A DNA stretch of 64,000 nucleotides from Kordiimonadales bacterium IMCC3096 (GCA_016865035.1 CP018227.1:3563501-3627500); one strand, 5' to 3'. Shown: positions 16,847 to 25,896, numbered from the stretch's first letter. Program-made: numbers and translations. Notes: generated by a model not told the origin, from the sequence alone.

Positions 16847-17635
16847 GTGTCTGTCATAAGCGATATCTCTGCCGGCGTTGGCCTGATGGCCCGCGCGCCT
16901 GCCGCCTTCCTCGGGATCTGTGTGGTCGGCGCGCTGGTGGAGACCATGCTGGCCCTTGGCGGCTACCTGATGCTGGGACCCTTCGTGGTGACGGTATTCG
17001 GGGCCTACATGCTGATCGTGCTGGCGACAGAAGTCTGTCTCGGCGTGACCGCCTTCCGGGCCATCGACTGGCGGCCGAAGGCGCCGCAACTGCTGTCGAC
17101 GCTGGTTTCCGGACTGCTGATCTTCGTCATCTTCATGGTGACCCTGCTGCCGTTCTCGCTGGTCTTCCTGATGGTCGCCGCCCCGCCCCTGCCTGCCGAA
17201 CCGGCACAGTCGGCGGAGGAGATGGAGGCGATGTTCGGCAGTTTTCTGGAGCAGTTGCTGGCCAACCCGACCAGCGTGGCATTCATGGTGGCCGGGACGG
17301 TGACCGTTCTGGCATTCGCGGCCTCCCGATTTGCCATGGTGCCGGTGATCTCCATCGCCTGGCAGCTCGACTTCGGCGAAGCCCGAAAGCGCCACGCGGA
17401 ACGTTTCATGGGCCTGCGCTGGCGCCTGTTCCGGGCCTTTCTGGTTCTGCTTGGCCTGTCGTTCCTGATGAGCTTCGGCGCGGGCAGGGTCATTGGCGGA
17501 CCGCCGGGCGTGCTGCTGGGGGGGCTCGCCGACTGGATCATCGGCCTAGCCCTGCCGATCTCCGTCGCCGCCGCGGTGCTCTATGACAGCGCCATGAGCC
17601 AGCAGGGTGGGGCGACCGGGTCTTCCGGGGAGTGA
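16847..17635 (+). CDS. Multi-pass membrane protein, unknown function
   Basis: A 262-residue protein with about six hydrophobic helices, including AFLGICVVGALVETMLALGG near the start and a late GLADWIIGLALPISVAAAVL. It resembles the next gene in layout (paired helices, a loop, then RFAMVPVISIA in one and RFALIPIIARH in the other), so the two are probably paralogues that pair in the membrane. GTG 16847 was chosen because upstream in-frame residues are not membrane-like and overlap the divergent dioxygenase promoter. Its stop overlaps the next start (GTGA), indicating translational coupling. No transport or enzymatic motif is recognised. Confidence 0.7.
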   Translation: MSVISDISAGVGLMARAPAAFLGICVVGALVETMLALGGYLMLGPFVVTVFGAYMLIVLATEVCLGVTAFRAIDWRPKAPQLLSTLVSGLLIFVIFMVTLLPFSLVFLMVAAPPLPAEPAQSAEEMEAMFGSFLEQLLANPTSVAFMVAGTVTVLAFAASRFAMVPVISIAWQLDFGEARKRHAERFMGLRWRLFRAFLVLLGLSFLMSFGAGRVIGGPPGVLLGGLADWIIGLALPISVAAAVLYDSAMSQQGGATGSSGE

Positions 17636-18498
17636 GCCGGTTCCTTGCCGACCTTTGCGGTGGTCTGTCGATCACACGCGCCGTTCTCGTCGCAGTGGCC
17701 GTGTTTGTCCTGTTCGGTACCGGCGTTGACCTGGCCTTTGATTCCCTGACAGGGAGTCTGCTGGCAGAGGGGGCATCTGGCTTTGCCGGGCTTTCGTTGC
17801 CCGCCCTGGCATTGATCCTGAGCTGGCTGACGCCGGTCGTCATCGCGTTTCTGCTGACACTCTTCATGATCGAGATCGCCGCTGTCGGGGCGGACCGGCG
17901 TTCGGGCAAGGATGTCCGGATGCAACTGGCATTCAAGCCGGATGTGGCCTGGGCATTGCTGGTCTCGGGCTTCTTCAGCCTGCTGATCGTCCTGCTGCTT
18001 TCGTGGTTGCTCTCCTCCTTCCTGTCGGTTTTCCTGGCCTCGGCGGCGGTTCGGACTGGCGCTGGAGATGATGCGGACAGCCTGTTCTCCACACTGGTGC
18101 TGATCGGCTTTCTTCAGCACCTGCTGTCGCTGATCGCATTGGCCTTCGGAGTCTCCCGCTTTGCGCTGATACCCATAATCGCGCGCCATCATGGTGTCGG
18201 TTTCCGCGAGGCATGGAAGCGTCAGACTCATGGGTTCGATCATTACTATGGCAGTGTCCGAAACCGCTTCTTTCGTGTCTTTCTCGCATTGCTGCTTGCT
18301 GATGCAGCACTTGCCCTGGCCGTCACGCGGGTGATGGGTGCGGATCTGATCCTGTATCCGGTCTCGGTGCTGTTGATCACCGTGTTGCCCGTTGCTGTCG
18401 CGACCCATATGGTCCGCAGCCAGCCTGTGCCGCACAGCGATACCGATGAAGTTGCGGCGACCGATGCCGAAAACCCTGGGGAGGGAGATCCAGAATGA
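17632..18498 (+). CDS. Multi-pass membrane protein, paralogue of preceding gene
   Basis: A 288-residue protein with six to seven predicted helices, among them AVLVAVAVFVLFGTGVDLAF, ALALILSWLTPVVIAFLLTL and ALLVSGFFSLLIVLLLSWLL, and an acidic cytoplasmic tail. The GVSRFALIPIIARHHGVGF block matches the RFAMVPVISIAWQLDFGEA block of the upstream gene, including a following EAWKR/EARKR. GTG start overlaps the previous stop, and its own stop overlaps the nitroreductase ATG (ATGA), so three genes form one translationally coupled unit. Function unknown. Confidence 0.72.
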   Translation: MSRFLADLCGGLSITRAVLVAVAVFVLFGTGVDLAFDSLTGSLLAEGASGFAGLSLPALALILSWLTPVVIAFLLTLFMIEIAAVGADRRSGKDVRMQLAFKPDVAWALLVSGFFSLLIVLLLSWLLSSFLSVFLASAAVRTGAGDDADSLFSTLVLIGFLQHLLSLIALAFGVSRFALIPIIARHHGVGFREAWKRQTHGFDHYYGSVRNRFFRVFLALLLADAALALAVTRVMGADLILYPVSVLLITVLPVAVATHMVRSQPVPHSDTDEVAATDAENPGEGDPE

Positions 18499-19223
18499 AT
18501 GTAGCCAATGCCTTTGAAGCGGTGATCAATCACACCGCCGCTGATGTCTCTCACACACCGGAGGAGGCGATCGTTTCCCGCCGCTCTGTGCGCGGGTTCC
18601 TGCCTGATCCGGTGCCGATGGAACTGGTGCGGCATATCCTTGAGGTCTCGGCGCGGGCGCCTTCGGGGACGAACATGCAGCCCTGGCAGGGGCATGTGAT
18701 GGTGGGCGCGAAGCTGAAGGCGCTGTGTGATGCCGTGCGCGATGCCCACTTCAACAGCCCCGAGGGGCACGAGAAGGAGTACAAGTACTACCCCGATGCC
18801 TTTTTCGAGCCCTATCTGGGGCGGCGGCGCAAGGTCGGGCTGGACCTCTACAAGCTGGCCGGCGTCGCCAAGGGCGATACGGCGAAGATGCGGGAGCAGT
18901 CGGGCCGCAATTACCTGTTCTTCGATGCGCCTGTCGGGATGATGTTCACCATCGACAAGCGGCTGGAGATCGGCAGCTGGCTCGACTACGGCATGTTCCT
19001 GCAGAACATCATGACCATCGCCCGGCAATATGGGCTACACACCTGCCCGCAGGCGGCCTGGCCGACCTATCACTCCGTGGTCAAGGAACAGCTCGGCATC
19101 CCGGAGGACCAGACCGTGGTCTGCGGTATTGCGCTGGGATACGAGGATACCGGTCTGGTCGAGAACACGCTGCGGACGGAGCGGGAGCCGGTGGACGGCT
19201 TCATGACCTTCCACACGGATTGA
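18495..19223 (+). CDS. Nitroreductase family protein
   Basis: A 242-residue FMN-dependent nitroreductase-fold enzyme. SRRSVRGFLPDPVP near residue 29 and ARAPSGTNMQPW near 53 are the FMN phosphate and isoalloxazine segments; the C-terminal CGIALGYEDT is the second FMN-binding strand. Such enzymes reduce nitro groups or quinones, or dehydrogenate substrates, with NAD(P)H. It is translationally coupled to the two membrane proteins upstream. Substrate unknown. Confidence 0.88.
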   Translation: MNVANAFEAVINHTAADVSHTPEEAIVSRRSVRGFLPDPVPMELVRHILEVSARAPSGTNMQPWQGHVMVGAKLKALCDAVRDAHFNSPEGHEKEYKYYPDAFFEPYLGRRRKVGLDLYKLAGVAKGDTAKMREQSGRNYLFFDAPVGMMFTIDKRLEIGSWLDYGMFLQNIMTIARQYGLHTCPQAAWPTYHSVVKEQLGIPEDQTVVCGIALGYEDTGLVENTLRTEREPVDGFMTFHTD

Positions 19224-19295
19224 GGCACCGCGCGCCCATGCTCAGGCGCGGGAGCGGTACCATGGGTTCCCGGGGCCGGTCACGGACGCCCGCCT

Positions 19296-20099
19296 CTACT
19301 TCCGCAGCTGATACTCCCGCGTGGTCTGCTTGAAGAAGACTGTGACTTCCTCCCCCCAGACATAGGGCAGGTCGACCAGTTCGCCCGCTGTCGTACCGGT
19401 GGCGGCGAGGCTGAGCGCGTCTTCCAGGATGCGGCGCTGCTGGGCCGCGTCCTCGGGGCGGCCGAAGGCGTTGCCCATGGGGAAGTTCACGAACACCGTG
19501 CGCGGTGGCTTCACCTGGGCCGAGAGGTCGCGGCCGGTCGATACCAGCACGGTGGGAATCCCGGCCTCCTCGACAGCGCGGGCGACCAGCCCGGCGGTCT
19601 GGTGATCCAGCGGGCAGGCCGGTACCAGGACCAGCAGATCGACGCCATCGGCCTTCAGCTCGGCGATGAGCTCGGCGGCCTTCTCCAGTGTCGCGGTGCG
19701 CTTGTAGATGCGGCCCATGAAGCCGCTCCAGAGCCGCGGCGCGACGCGACCGATCACCCCGTCGGCAGCGAGCTCGCGCAGGCGCTGGATCGGGAACTGG
19801 CAGTTGATGTCGGCGCTGGCGTCGGTGTGGTCGTAATAGTTGTCGTTGATCTCGAAACCGTCTTCGGGCCAGTCGCTGGCAATCTCGTCCAGCCGGAGAT
19901 CGTTGCGCGCATCGGGATCGAAGCCCGGCACCCCGCGGCACGACGCGCCCGAAGTCGTCAGCATCGAGACGCAGCAGTCCGACAGCGGCCTAGTCAGCTT
20001 CGTGATCGGCGCGTCCTCGTTGATCGTCCACTGATACGGCGGAAAGCCGAGAGATTGGTACTTCTCGTTCAGGCGGTCGACATATTTCACGGGCTCCAT
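19296..20099 (-). CDS. Glycine/sarcosine/betaine reductase selenoprotein B-like protein without selenocysteine
   Basis: A 267-residue protein of the GrdB/PrdB-like superfamily found in aerobic proteobacteria. The N-terminal half has the [19 protein letters not shown] block and [14 protein letters not shown]; the C-terminal half has [20 protein letters not shown] and [15 protein letters not shown], the position where true GrdB has a selenocysteine motif. Here that site reads PACPLDH with an ordinary Cys and no in-frame TGA. Its reaction is unknown; carbon-sulfur or carbon-nitrogen reductive cleavage would fit the superfamily but is not shown. Start ATG 20099 has AAAGGGGAGGAAAC upstream. The downstream neighbour on the other strand is a nitroreductase; upstream on the same strand is a flavin monooxygenase-like gene. 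Confidence 0.72.
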   Translation of the reverse strand: MEPVKYVDRLNEKYQSLGFPPYQWTINEDAPITKLTRPLSDCCVSMLTTSGASCRGVPGFDPDARNDLRLDEIASDWPEDGFEINDNYYDHTDASADINCQFPIQRLRELAADGVIGRVAPRLWSGFMGRIYKRTATLEKAAELIAELKADGVDLLVLVPACPLDHQTAGLVARAVEEAGIPTVLVSTGRDLSAQVKPPRTVFVNFPMGNAFGRPEDAAQQRRILEDALSLAATGTTAGELVDLPYVWGEEVTVFFKQTTREYQLRK

Positions 20100-20261
20100 C
20101 AGTTTCCTCCCCTTTGATGGTGCGGTCCTGCAAGTCCAGGACATCTTCACGGAATGCGTAGCCGGTGCGCGCAGAAACCCGATCGCCTGCGACCGTGGCT
20201 CCCTTCCGTTCAGCAAGGAGCCGGTCCGTCAGCAGGATACAGGGCCCGACCGACGGCGCCG

Positions 20262-21506
20262 TCAGTCGTCCCCGGCAGCAGCCCTCTTTGCGGCTTCCTT
20301 CTCCGCCATCTGTGCCTTGAGCTGTTCCGGCGTCAGGCGGACAATGTCCTCGTTCTGATGGCTGTAGATGTCGTAGCCGTCGGTGGTCAGTTCCTCCAGC
20401 ACGATGCGGCCGGCAAGCACGTCCTGCTTCCAGGCTTCCTGCGCCTCCCGCTCCGCATGGAACTCGGGCATGACCTCCCGCGCGAACAGCTCGTAGCTCC
20501 TGCAGATGTCCTCGTGACTGGTCCGGCCCGCCTGTGCCACCAGGATGATCTGGTCGACATGGGCATCCGCGAACATGCGCAACTTCTTGCGCAGGGTGGC
20601 GGGGCTGCCGACCAGCGCATTGGCCAGTGCTTCCTTCGCCTTGTCGGTTTCACGCCAGTCCTGGTAGGCGGCCCAGAGGTCGCTCTTGCCCGGCGCATCG
20701 ACACCCATGCGCCCATAGTAGGACAGGGCGAAGATGAAGAAGGTCCAGCCTGACGCCTTCTCGATGGCTTCCTCATCCGTTTCCGCACAGAAGAAACCGT
20801 TGGCGACCGCCACATTGGGGTTGATGGGATAGTCGGTCAGCTTCTGCTGCCGGTGCAGCAGGTTGTTGTAATAGCGATGCACCCAAGCCTGCGCCGCGTC
20901 CGCATTGACGAAGCTGAAGCCCAGCGCCCCCATGCCCCATTCACCGGCCTTGCCGATGGTCTGGATGTTGGAACAGGCCACCCACAGCGGCGGATGCGGC
21001 TTCTGGATCGGCTTCGGCACCACATTGCGGGCCGGGAACTTGAAGAACTCGCCCTCGAACGACCAGTCGGTCTTCGTGAACATGGGGATGATGGCCTGCA
21101 CGGCCTCCTCCCACCGGTCACGCTTGGACCGGACCTGAACGCCGAAGGGATGCAACTCCGCCGGGCCCGCGCCTTCGCCCAGACCCAGTTCGACGCGACC
21201 GTTGGTCAGCAGGTCCAGGGTCGAGACCTTCTCCGCCACCCGATGCGGCTGGTTCGTGGTGATCTGGACGATGCCGTGGCCGAGGCGAATGTTCTTCGTG
21301 CGCTGGCTCGCGGCACCCAGGAACACTTCGGGCGCGGAGGCGTGCGAATATTCCTCGAGGAAATGATGCTCCACGACCCAGGCGTGGTCATAGCCCAGGC
21401 TGTCCGCCAACTCGATCTGATCGAGGGATTCATTGATTGTCCGCTGCTCGCTCCTGTCATCCCAGGGGCGCGGAATCTGATGCTCGTAGAAAATGCCGAA
21501 TTTCAT
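20262..21506 (-). CDS. LLM-class (luciferase-like) flavin-dependent oxidoreductase
   Basis: A 414-residue bacterial-luciferase-fold protein. MKFGIFYEHQIPRPW at the N terminus, YDHAWVVEHHFLEEYSHASA, a LLTNGRVELGLGEG barrel strand and HPPLWVACS are the family's landmarks. It uses reduced FMN, probably supplied by a partner reductase, to oxygenate or desulfurise a substrate. The Lys/Ala-rich tail after about 385 is extra. It is divergent from the CoA-transferase gene 60 bases away, and a GrdB-like gene lies downstream. Substrate not deducible. Confidence 0.87.
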   Translation of the reverse strand: MKFGIFYEHQIPRPWDDRSEQRTINESLDQIELADSLGYDHAWVVEHHFLEEYSHASAPEVFLGAASQRTKNIRLGHGIVQITTNQPHRVAEKVSTLDLLTNGRVELGLGEGAGPAELHPFGVQVRSKRDRWEEAVQAIIPMFTKTDWSFEGEFFKFPARNVVPKPIQKPHPPLWVACSNIQTIGKAGEWGMGALGFSFVNADAAQAWVHRYYNNLLHRQQKLTDYPINPNVAVANGFFCAETDEEAIEKASGWTFFIFALSYYGRMGVDAPGKSDLWAAYQDWRETDKAKEALANALVGSPATLRKKLRMFADAHVDQIILVAQAGRTSHEDICRSYELFAREVMPEFHAEREAQEAWKQDVLAGRIVLEELTTDGYDIYSHQNEDIVRLTPEQLKAQMAEKEAAKRAAAGDD

Positions 21507-21566
21507 CGCGTTGTCCTCCCACTGCGACGAATGTAACCTCCCGACGCTCTTATGGGGAGGGATTCA

Positions 21567-22850
21567 ATGACCGAATGGCTGAATGGCAGCGATGCAGTGC
21601 GCCGGATACCGGCGGGCAGCACAGTCTATGTCCAGGGTGGACCGGGGGAGCCGACGGACCTGGTCGCGGCCATGGCGGCGGACGCGGACTGTGGCAATGG
21701 CTGCACCTTCGTGTCGGTCTGCGTGCCGGGGGTGAACCGCACGGACTACAGCCAGTTGCACGGGAATGCCCGTGGCATCGGCTTCTTCGGGACGCCGCAG
21801 ACGGCTGATTCGCTTCTGAGCGGACGCATGTCCCTGATTCCGAAGCAGTACCACGGCCTCTACCGCTATCTGGAGCAGGATCTGGACGTCGATGTGGCGG
21901 TCATCCAGGTCGGGCCAGCGCGCGCCGATGGCAGCTATCCGCATGGTCTGGGCGTGGACAGCCAGCCTGCCGTGCTGGACAAGGCGAAGCTGGTGATCGC
22001 GGAGGTCAATCGCGCGATGCCGGTCGGCGGTAGCGCGACGCCGGTTCCCGCCAGCCGGATCGACATTGCGGTGGAGGTGGATCACCCGGCACTGGAGCTG
22101 CGGGTGGGCGATGTGACAGAGGATGTCCAGAATGTCGCGGACCATGTCACGTCGCTGATCCATGACGGCGACTGCATCCAGATCGGTATCGGCACCCTGC
22201 CGATCGCGGTCCTGCGCGGGCTTGTGACCAAGAACGATCTGGGGGTCCATTCGGGCATGCTGGCCGACGGCATGCCCGAATTGATCGACGGCGGCAACAT
22301 GAATGGCCGCCGCAAGACCATCGACACCGGCATCATGCTTGGCGGCGTCAGCATGGGCTCGCAGGCACTCTATGACTGGACCGTCGGGCGGCAGGACATT
22401 GTCTACAAGCCCATCAGCTATACCCACGACTCGGCGCTGATCGGGCAGATCGACAATTTCGTCTCGATCAATTCGGGACTGGAGATCGACCTGTTCGGCC
22501 AGTTGAATGCGGAGACGCTGAAGGGCAGGCAGGTCTCCGGCACCGGTGGATCGGTGGACTTCATGCGCGGTGCCGCACGCAGCCGCGGCGGGCGCTCCAT
22601 CGTTGCCATGACGGCGACTGCGGCAGGGGGAAAGATCAGCCGCATCGTCCCGACCATCGATCCGGGCAGCGTGGTCACCGGACTGCGCACCGATATCGAT
22701 CATGTGGTGACGGAACATGGCGTGGCGAACCTGCGGAACCTGCCGGTGCATCATCGCCCCGCCGCACTGATCGAGATCGCGGGACCGGATTTCCGCGACA
22801 GCCTGCGGGATGCCTGGCGCGACATGGCAAAGGGCCGCTGGCCGGCCTGA
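21567..22850 (+). CDS. Acetyl-CoA hydrolase/CoA-transferase family protein
   Basis: A 427-residue family I CoA-transferase of the acetyl-CoA hydrolase/4-hydroxybutyrate CoA-transferase type. VYVQGGPGEPTDLVAAM begins the first Rossmann-like half; AKLVIAEVNRAMP, DCIQIGIGTLPIAVL and GVHSGMLADGMPELID are typical, and the second half ends GVANLRNLPVHHRP. It should move CoA between carboxylates, forming a glutamyl-CoA intermediate. The ATG at 21552 lies in the ribosome site itself, so ATG 21567 (after GGGGAGGG) is preferred. The following methyltransferase starts on the last base of its stop codon. Confidence 0.85.
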   Translation: MTEWLNGSDAVRRIPAGSTVYVQGGPGEPTDLVAAMAADADCGNGCTFVSVCVPGVNRTDYSQLHGNARGIGFFGTPQTADSLLSGRMSLIPKQYHGLYRYLEQDLDVDVAVIQVGPARADGSYPHGLGVDSQPAVLDKAKLVIAEVNRAMPVGGSATPVPASRIDIAVEVDHPALELRVGDVTEDVQNVADHVTSLIHDGDCIQIGIGTLPIAVLRGLVTKNDLGVHSGMLADGMPELIDGGNMNGRRKTIDTGIMLGGVSMGSQALYDWTVGRQDIVYKPISYTHDSALIGQIDNFVSINSGLEIDLFGQLNAETLKGRQVSGTGGSVDFMRGAARSRGGRSIVAMTATAAGGKISRIVPTIDPGSVVTGLRTDIDHVVTEHGVANLRNLPVHHRPAALIEIAGPDFRDSLRDAWRDMAKGRWPA

Positions 22851-23515
22851 TGGATACGGTTCTTTCAGTCGAGGCGGCACGGGCGCATTACGATGCGCTC
22901 GGTCAGGGTCAGGACAGGGAGATGCGCTATGCGGAGGCGGCCTTCTCCCGCCTGATCGGCGCCGTGGAGTTTTCTGCTGTCCGATCGGTCGTGGAACTCG
23001 GACCGGGGACAGGGATGCTGGCCGCGCGGCTGTTGCGTGATCATCTGGGTCCCGACACGACGTGGCTGGGGCTGGATATCAGCCCCAGGATGCGCGAACT
23101 GGCGGAGGAACGGCTTGCCGCTTTCGGGGACCAGGTCCGGCTGGATGATTGTGCGGGTGATGGCCGGCTGGCATTGTCGGACGCTTCAACCGATCTTGTT
23201 GTCGCGACCTATGTCCTGGATCTGCTCTCGCCCGCCGCCATCGCCCGGTTCCTGGAGGATGCCTCACGCGTCCTGAAGCCCGGTGGTCAACTGGCCGTCG
23301 CCGGTCTGGCACCCGGCACCTTCAGCCACGCCGGACTGACCATGACGGTCTGGACCATGGTGCAGCGCGTGGCGCCGCGCCTGGTCGGCGGCTGCCGGCC
23401 CATACAGCTGGAGCGTCGGCTGGATCCGCAGGTCTGGCAGCCCACGCACCGGAGCCGGGTCACCGCCGGGGGCATTCCGTCGTCGGTTCTGGTCGCGCAG
23501 CTGTCGGGCACGTGA
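22850..23515 (+). CDS. Class I SAM-dependent methyltransferase
   Basis: A 221-residue protein with the motif I glycine loop VVELGPGTGMLAARLL (about 47-62), an acidic motif II end in GLDIS, and DLVVATYVLDLLS before LKPGGQLAVAG, the usual order of Rossmann methyltransferases. No substrate signature is present; the size and LKPGG step resemble UbiE-like small-molecule enzymes. Its ATG shares a base with the CoA-transferase stop (TGATG), so translation is coupled. It converges on the Nudix gene with only 19 bases between stops. Confidence 0.85.
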   Translation: MDTVLSVEAARAHYDALGQGQDREMRYAEAAFSRLIGAVEFSAVRSVVELGPGTGMLAARLLRDHLGPDTTWLGLDISPRMRELAEERLAAFGDQVRLDDCAGDGRLALSDASTDLVVATYVLDLLSPAAIARFLEDASRVLKPGGQLAVAGLAPGTFSHAGLTMTVWTMVQRVAPRLVGGCRPIQLERRLDPQVWQPTHRSRVTAGGIPSSVLVAQLSGT

Positions 23516-23534
23516 AGCCCGTGTCCCGATCCGG

Positions 23535-24035
23535 CTACAGGTCTCGCGCCGCCTCCAGATAGTGGCGCAGCGGCGGATAGAGGCGCAGTTCCAGGGCGGC
23601 TGACGCTGTCAGCCAGCGCGCCTCCGCAATCTCGACCGGGTCCAGATGGACGGTCGGTCGTGCCTCCAGGTCCGTCGCATGGATCTCGATCCGTTCCGTG
23701 CGCTGTTGCCAGCGATGGGTCTCGGCGTGGACGCAGGTGAAGGCCGTTTCGGGAATGCTGATTCCGGTCTCCTCCAGCAGTTCCCGCGCCGCGCCGCTCC
23801 TGAATGTCTCGCCCCGGTCTACGCGGCCGCCGGGCAGGGTATGCCAGCGATTGTAGCTGTTGCGGACCAGCAGAAACTCCTCGCCGACCCTGACAAGCGC
23901 CAGTGCCCCGCGCAGCTTCGGTCGGAACAGCACGCTGCCGACCCGGTAAGTGGAATAGAGCCCGCGATACCCCAGTCGGGCGAGCCGGTGCCGGGCATGG
24001 ACAGTCGGACGGATGATGTCCGCGTCCGGTTTCAG
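23535..24035 (-). CDS. Nudix hydrolase
   Basis: A pyrophosphohydrolase with an intact Nudix box (GGRVDRGETFRSGAARELLEETGI region: G-x5-E-x7-REL-x-EE-x-GI). The conventional start, GTG 23933, gives 132 residues. However the frame stays coding-like for another 33 codons upstream (HARHRLARLGYRGLYSTYRV), a basic helix common ahead of this type of Nudix domain. There is no ATG or GTG there; CTG 24035 lies 7 bases after GGAGG, overlapping the DUF2783 stop. I therefore place the start at CTG 24035 (166 residues), with the shorter form as alternative. It is downstream of the monooxygenase/DUF2783 pair. Confidence 0.75.
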   Translation of the reverse strand: MKPDADIIRPTVHARHRLARLGYRGLYSTYRVGSVLFRPKLRGALALVRVGEEFLLVRNSYNRWHTLPGGRVDRGETFRSGAARELLEETGISIPETAFTCVHAETHRWQQRTERIEIHATDLEARPTVHLDPVEIAEARWLTASAALELRLYPPLRHYLEAARDL

Positions 24036-24223
24036 GTCAGATCCTCCAGCGCCTGTTCCATCAGGCGTTGGCAGAGTTCCGGGTCGCCGGTCTCCCGCCC
24101 TAGCAGCAGGGCAAGCTTGGCGAGAAACATGGTTTCATGTTCGGGTCCGGCGCGGTCGACGGCATGGGCCAGCGCCTCCCACCAGACTTCCAGGGCTTCG
24201 GTGTCCATCGGTGTGCCGGTCAT
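24032..24223 (-). CDS. DUF2783-family small protein
   Basis: A 63-residue helical protein (EALEVWWEALAHAVDRAG, then FLAKLALLLGRETGD) matching the DUF2783 pattern, a small family encoded beside aromatic FAD monooxygenases. ATG overlaps the upstream monooxygenase stop (24220-24223, ATGA), so the two are coupled. A role as an accessory or stabilising subunit is an inference from context. Confidence 0.75.
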   Translation of the reverse strand: MTGTPMDTEALEVWWEALAHAVDRAGPEHETMFLAKLALLLGRETGDPELCQRLMEQALEDLT

Positions 24224-25896
24224 GCCGCTGCCTCCAGCCCCAGGGAACGGAGCAGGGCCCTGCGGATGAACGCCGGGTCAGGCGTGTCCCAGCGGGCCGC
24301 GATGTGTCCGTCCGGCCTGACCAGGCAGCCTGCGTCCGGGGTTGCCGCCCCCAGAACAGCACGTGCCCGGCCCTCGGAGTCCACCAGGCAGAAGCCGTCG
24401 AACGCCGGGTCGGGTCGGTCCAGCACCGTCACGACATCAACCTCATGCCCGGCGGACGTCTCCGCCAGCAGGGACCGGTGGTTGCCGAACTGGATCAGGG
24501 TGGGGCGCAGCTTCACATGGTCCAGCAGGAAGCCCTTGCCGCTCCCATTCCCGTCCCGCCATTCCACCGGGCAGGTGGGCAGGGTTGCCCCGGCGGGTGG
24601 TCCGGGCAGGTTCGGGTCGGTCGGGGTGTTGATGATGGAGGCGGGGAAGACAATCGCCGTGGTCTGGCGCGGATTGACCAGGGGCCTGGCGAACTCGTGG
24701 CTCACCGCAAGGCTCAGTGCCGCGTCGCGCAACAGGGTGTGACCGCGTGACGGCGGTGTCATGAACAGGGTGCTCTTGCGCGCCTGGCTGATGTTCTCGT
24801 GCGCCGCGAAGACCCGTTCCTGGCTGTAGCTGTCCAGCAGTCGGTCGCCGCCGGTGCCCTGGATCACCGCCGCCAGCTTCCAGGCCAGGTTGCCCGCGTC
24901 GTCGATGCCTGAATTCAGGCCGCGCACGCCGAATATCGGCACCAGATGGGCGGCGTCACCGGCGAACAGCACCCGACCGTGGCGATAGCTTTCCAGGGTC
25001 AGGCAATGGGCCTTGTAGAGGCTCATCCAGACCAGCTCGTAGTCCGGATCCTCCCCGATCATCTCCAGATGGGCGGAGATGCGGCTGCGCACCCGTTCCT
25101 CCTTCAGTTCCTCCTCCGCGTCATCCTCGTCCCGCAACTGGTAGTCGACCCGCCAGATGTCCTTCGGCTGCCTGTGCATCAGCACCGTGGCACGCGGGTT
25201 GGAGACCGGATCGAACCAGGCCCGCCGCTCCGTCGGATGCTTCGATGCATGACGGATGTCCGCGATCAGGTATCGCCCCTCGTAGGACGTGCCCTTCATC
25301 TTCAGCCCCAGTGACTGGCGCACGAAGCTGTGGGCCCCGTCGCAGGCGACCAGCCAGTCCGACGCGAGTTCATAGGTACCTGACGCCGTTTCCACGGTCA
25401 CCGTCGCCCCGTCCGCATCATGTTTCAGACCGGTCACGGTGCTGGACCAGCGCAGGTCGATATCGGGATGTTGCAGCGCGGCATCGATCAGGAACTGCTC
25501 GGCAAAGCACTGCTGGATGTTGATCATTGGCGGATGTTTCTGGTCCGCATCGTCATGCATGGCCAGCGAGAAGACGGTGTGGTCGTGCCAGAAGCTGCTG
25601 CCGCCGGTCCAGGCGAGACCCATGTCGAGCGCGGGCTGTGCTGCCCCGAAGCGTTCCCAGATCTCCAGTGAGCGGCGGGAGGTGCAGGTGGCACGACTGC
25701 CGAAACTGGCGCTGTCGCGCGGCTCGATCACCGTGCAGGGTACGCCATGACAGGCGAGGCCCAGCGCCAGGGTCAGGCCGATGGGGCCACCGCCAACGAT
25801 GATGACCGGAACGCGACCGCCCCTGCCGTCCAGCTCGGGGGGCGGTGTGAAGGGGTAGCGCGGAAAGGCGTCATAGATGTCTCGCCCGATCACCAT
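24220..25896 (-). CDS. FAD-dependent aromatic monooxygenase
   Basis: A 558-residue group A flavoprotein hydroxylase. VIIVGGGPIGLTLALGLA (about 31-48) binds ADP, a DG motif appears in WLVACDGAHSFVRQSLG (about 183-199), and the FAD-ribityl GD motif in LFAGDAAHLVPIFGVRGLNS (about 311-330). The C-terminal thioredoxin-like domain matches the MhpA/phenol hydroxylase branch. It should ortho- or para-hydroxylate a phenolic acid using NAD(P)H. With DUF2783 directly downstream, and a gentisate dioxygenase 7 kb away, 3-hydroxybenzoate or salicylate are reasonable but unproven substrates. Confidence 0.88.
   Translation of the reverse strand: MVIGRDIYDAFPRYPFTPPPELDGRGGRVPVIIVGGGPIGLTLALGLACHGVPCTVIEPRDSASFGSRATCTSRRSLEIWERFGAAQPALDMGLAWTGGSSFWHDHTVFSLAMHDDADQKHPPMINIQQCFAEQFLIDAALQHPDIDLRWSSTVTGLKHDADGATVTVETASGTYELASDWLVACDGAHSFVRQSLGLKMKGTSYEGRYLIADIRHASKHPTERRAWFDPVSNPRATVLMHRQPKDIWRVDYQLRDEDDAEEELKEERVRSRISAHLEMIGEDPDYELVWMSLYKAHCLTLESYRHGRVLFAGDAAHLVPIFGVRGLNSGIDDAGNLAWKLAAVIQGTGGDRLLDSYSQERVFAAHENISQARKSTLFMTPPSRGHTLLRDAALSLAVSHEFARPLVNPRQTTAIVFPASIINTPTDPNLPGPPAGATLPTCPVEWRDGNGSGKGFLLDHVKLRPTLIQFGNHRSLLAETSAGHEVDVVTVLDRPDPAFDGFCLVDSEGRARAVLGAATPDAGCLVRPDGHIAARWDTPDPAFIRRALLRSLGLEAAA

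Noticed and set aside
19296-20099. Selenocysteine in the GrdB-like protein
   Set aside because: No in-frame TGA; the site is encoded as ordinary Cys.
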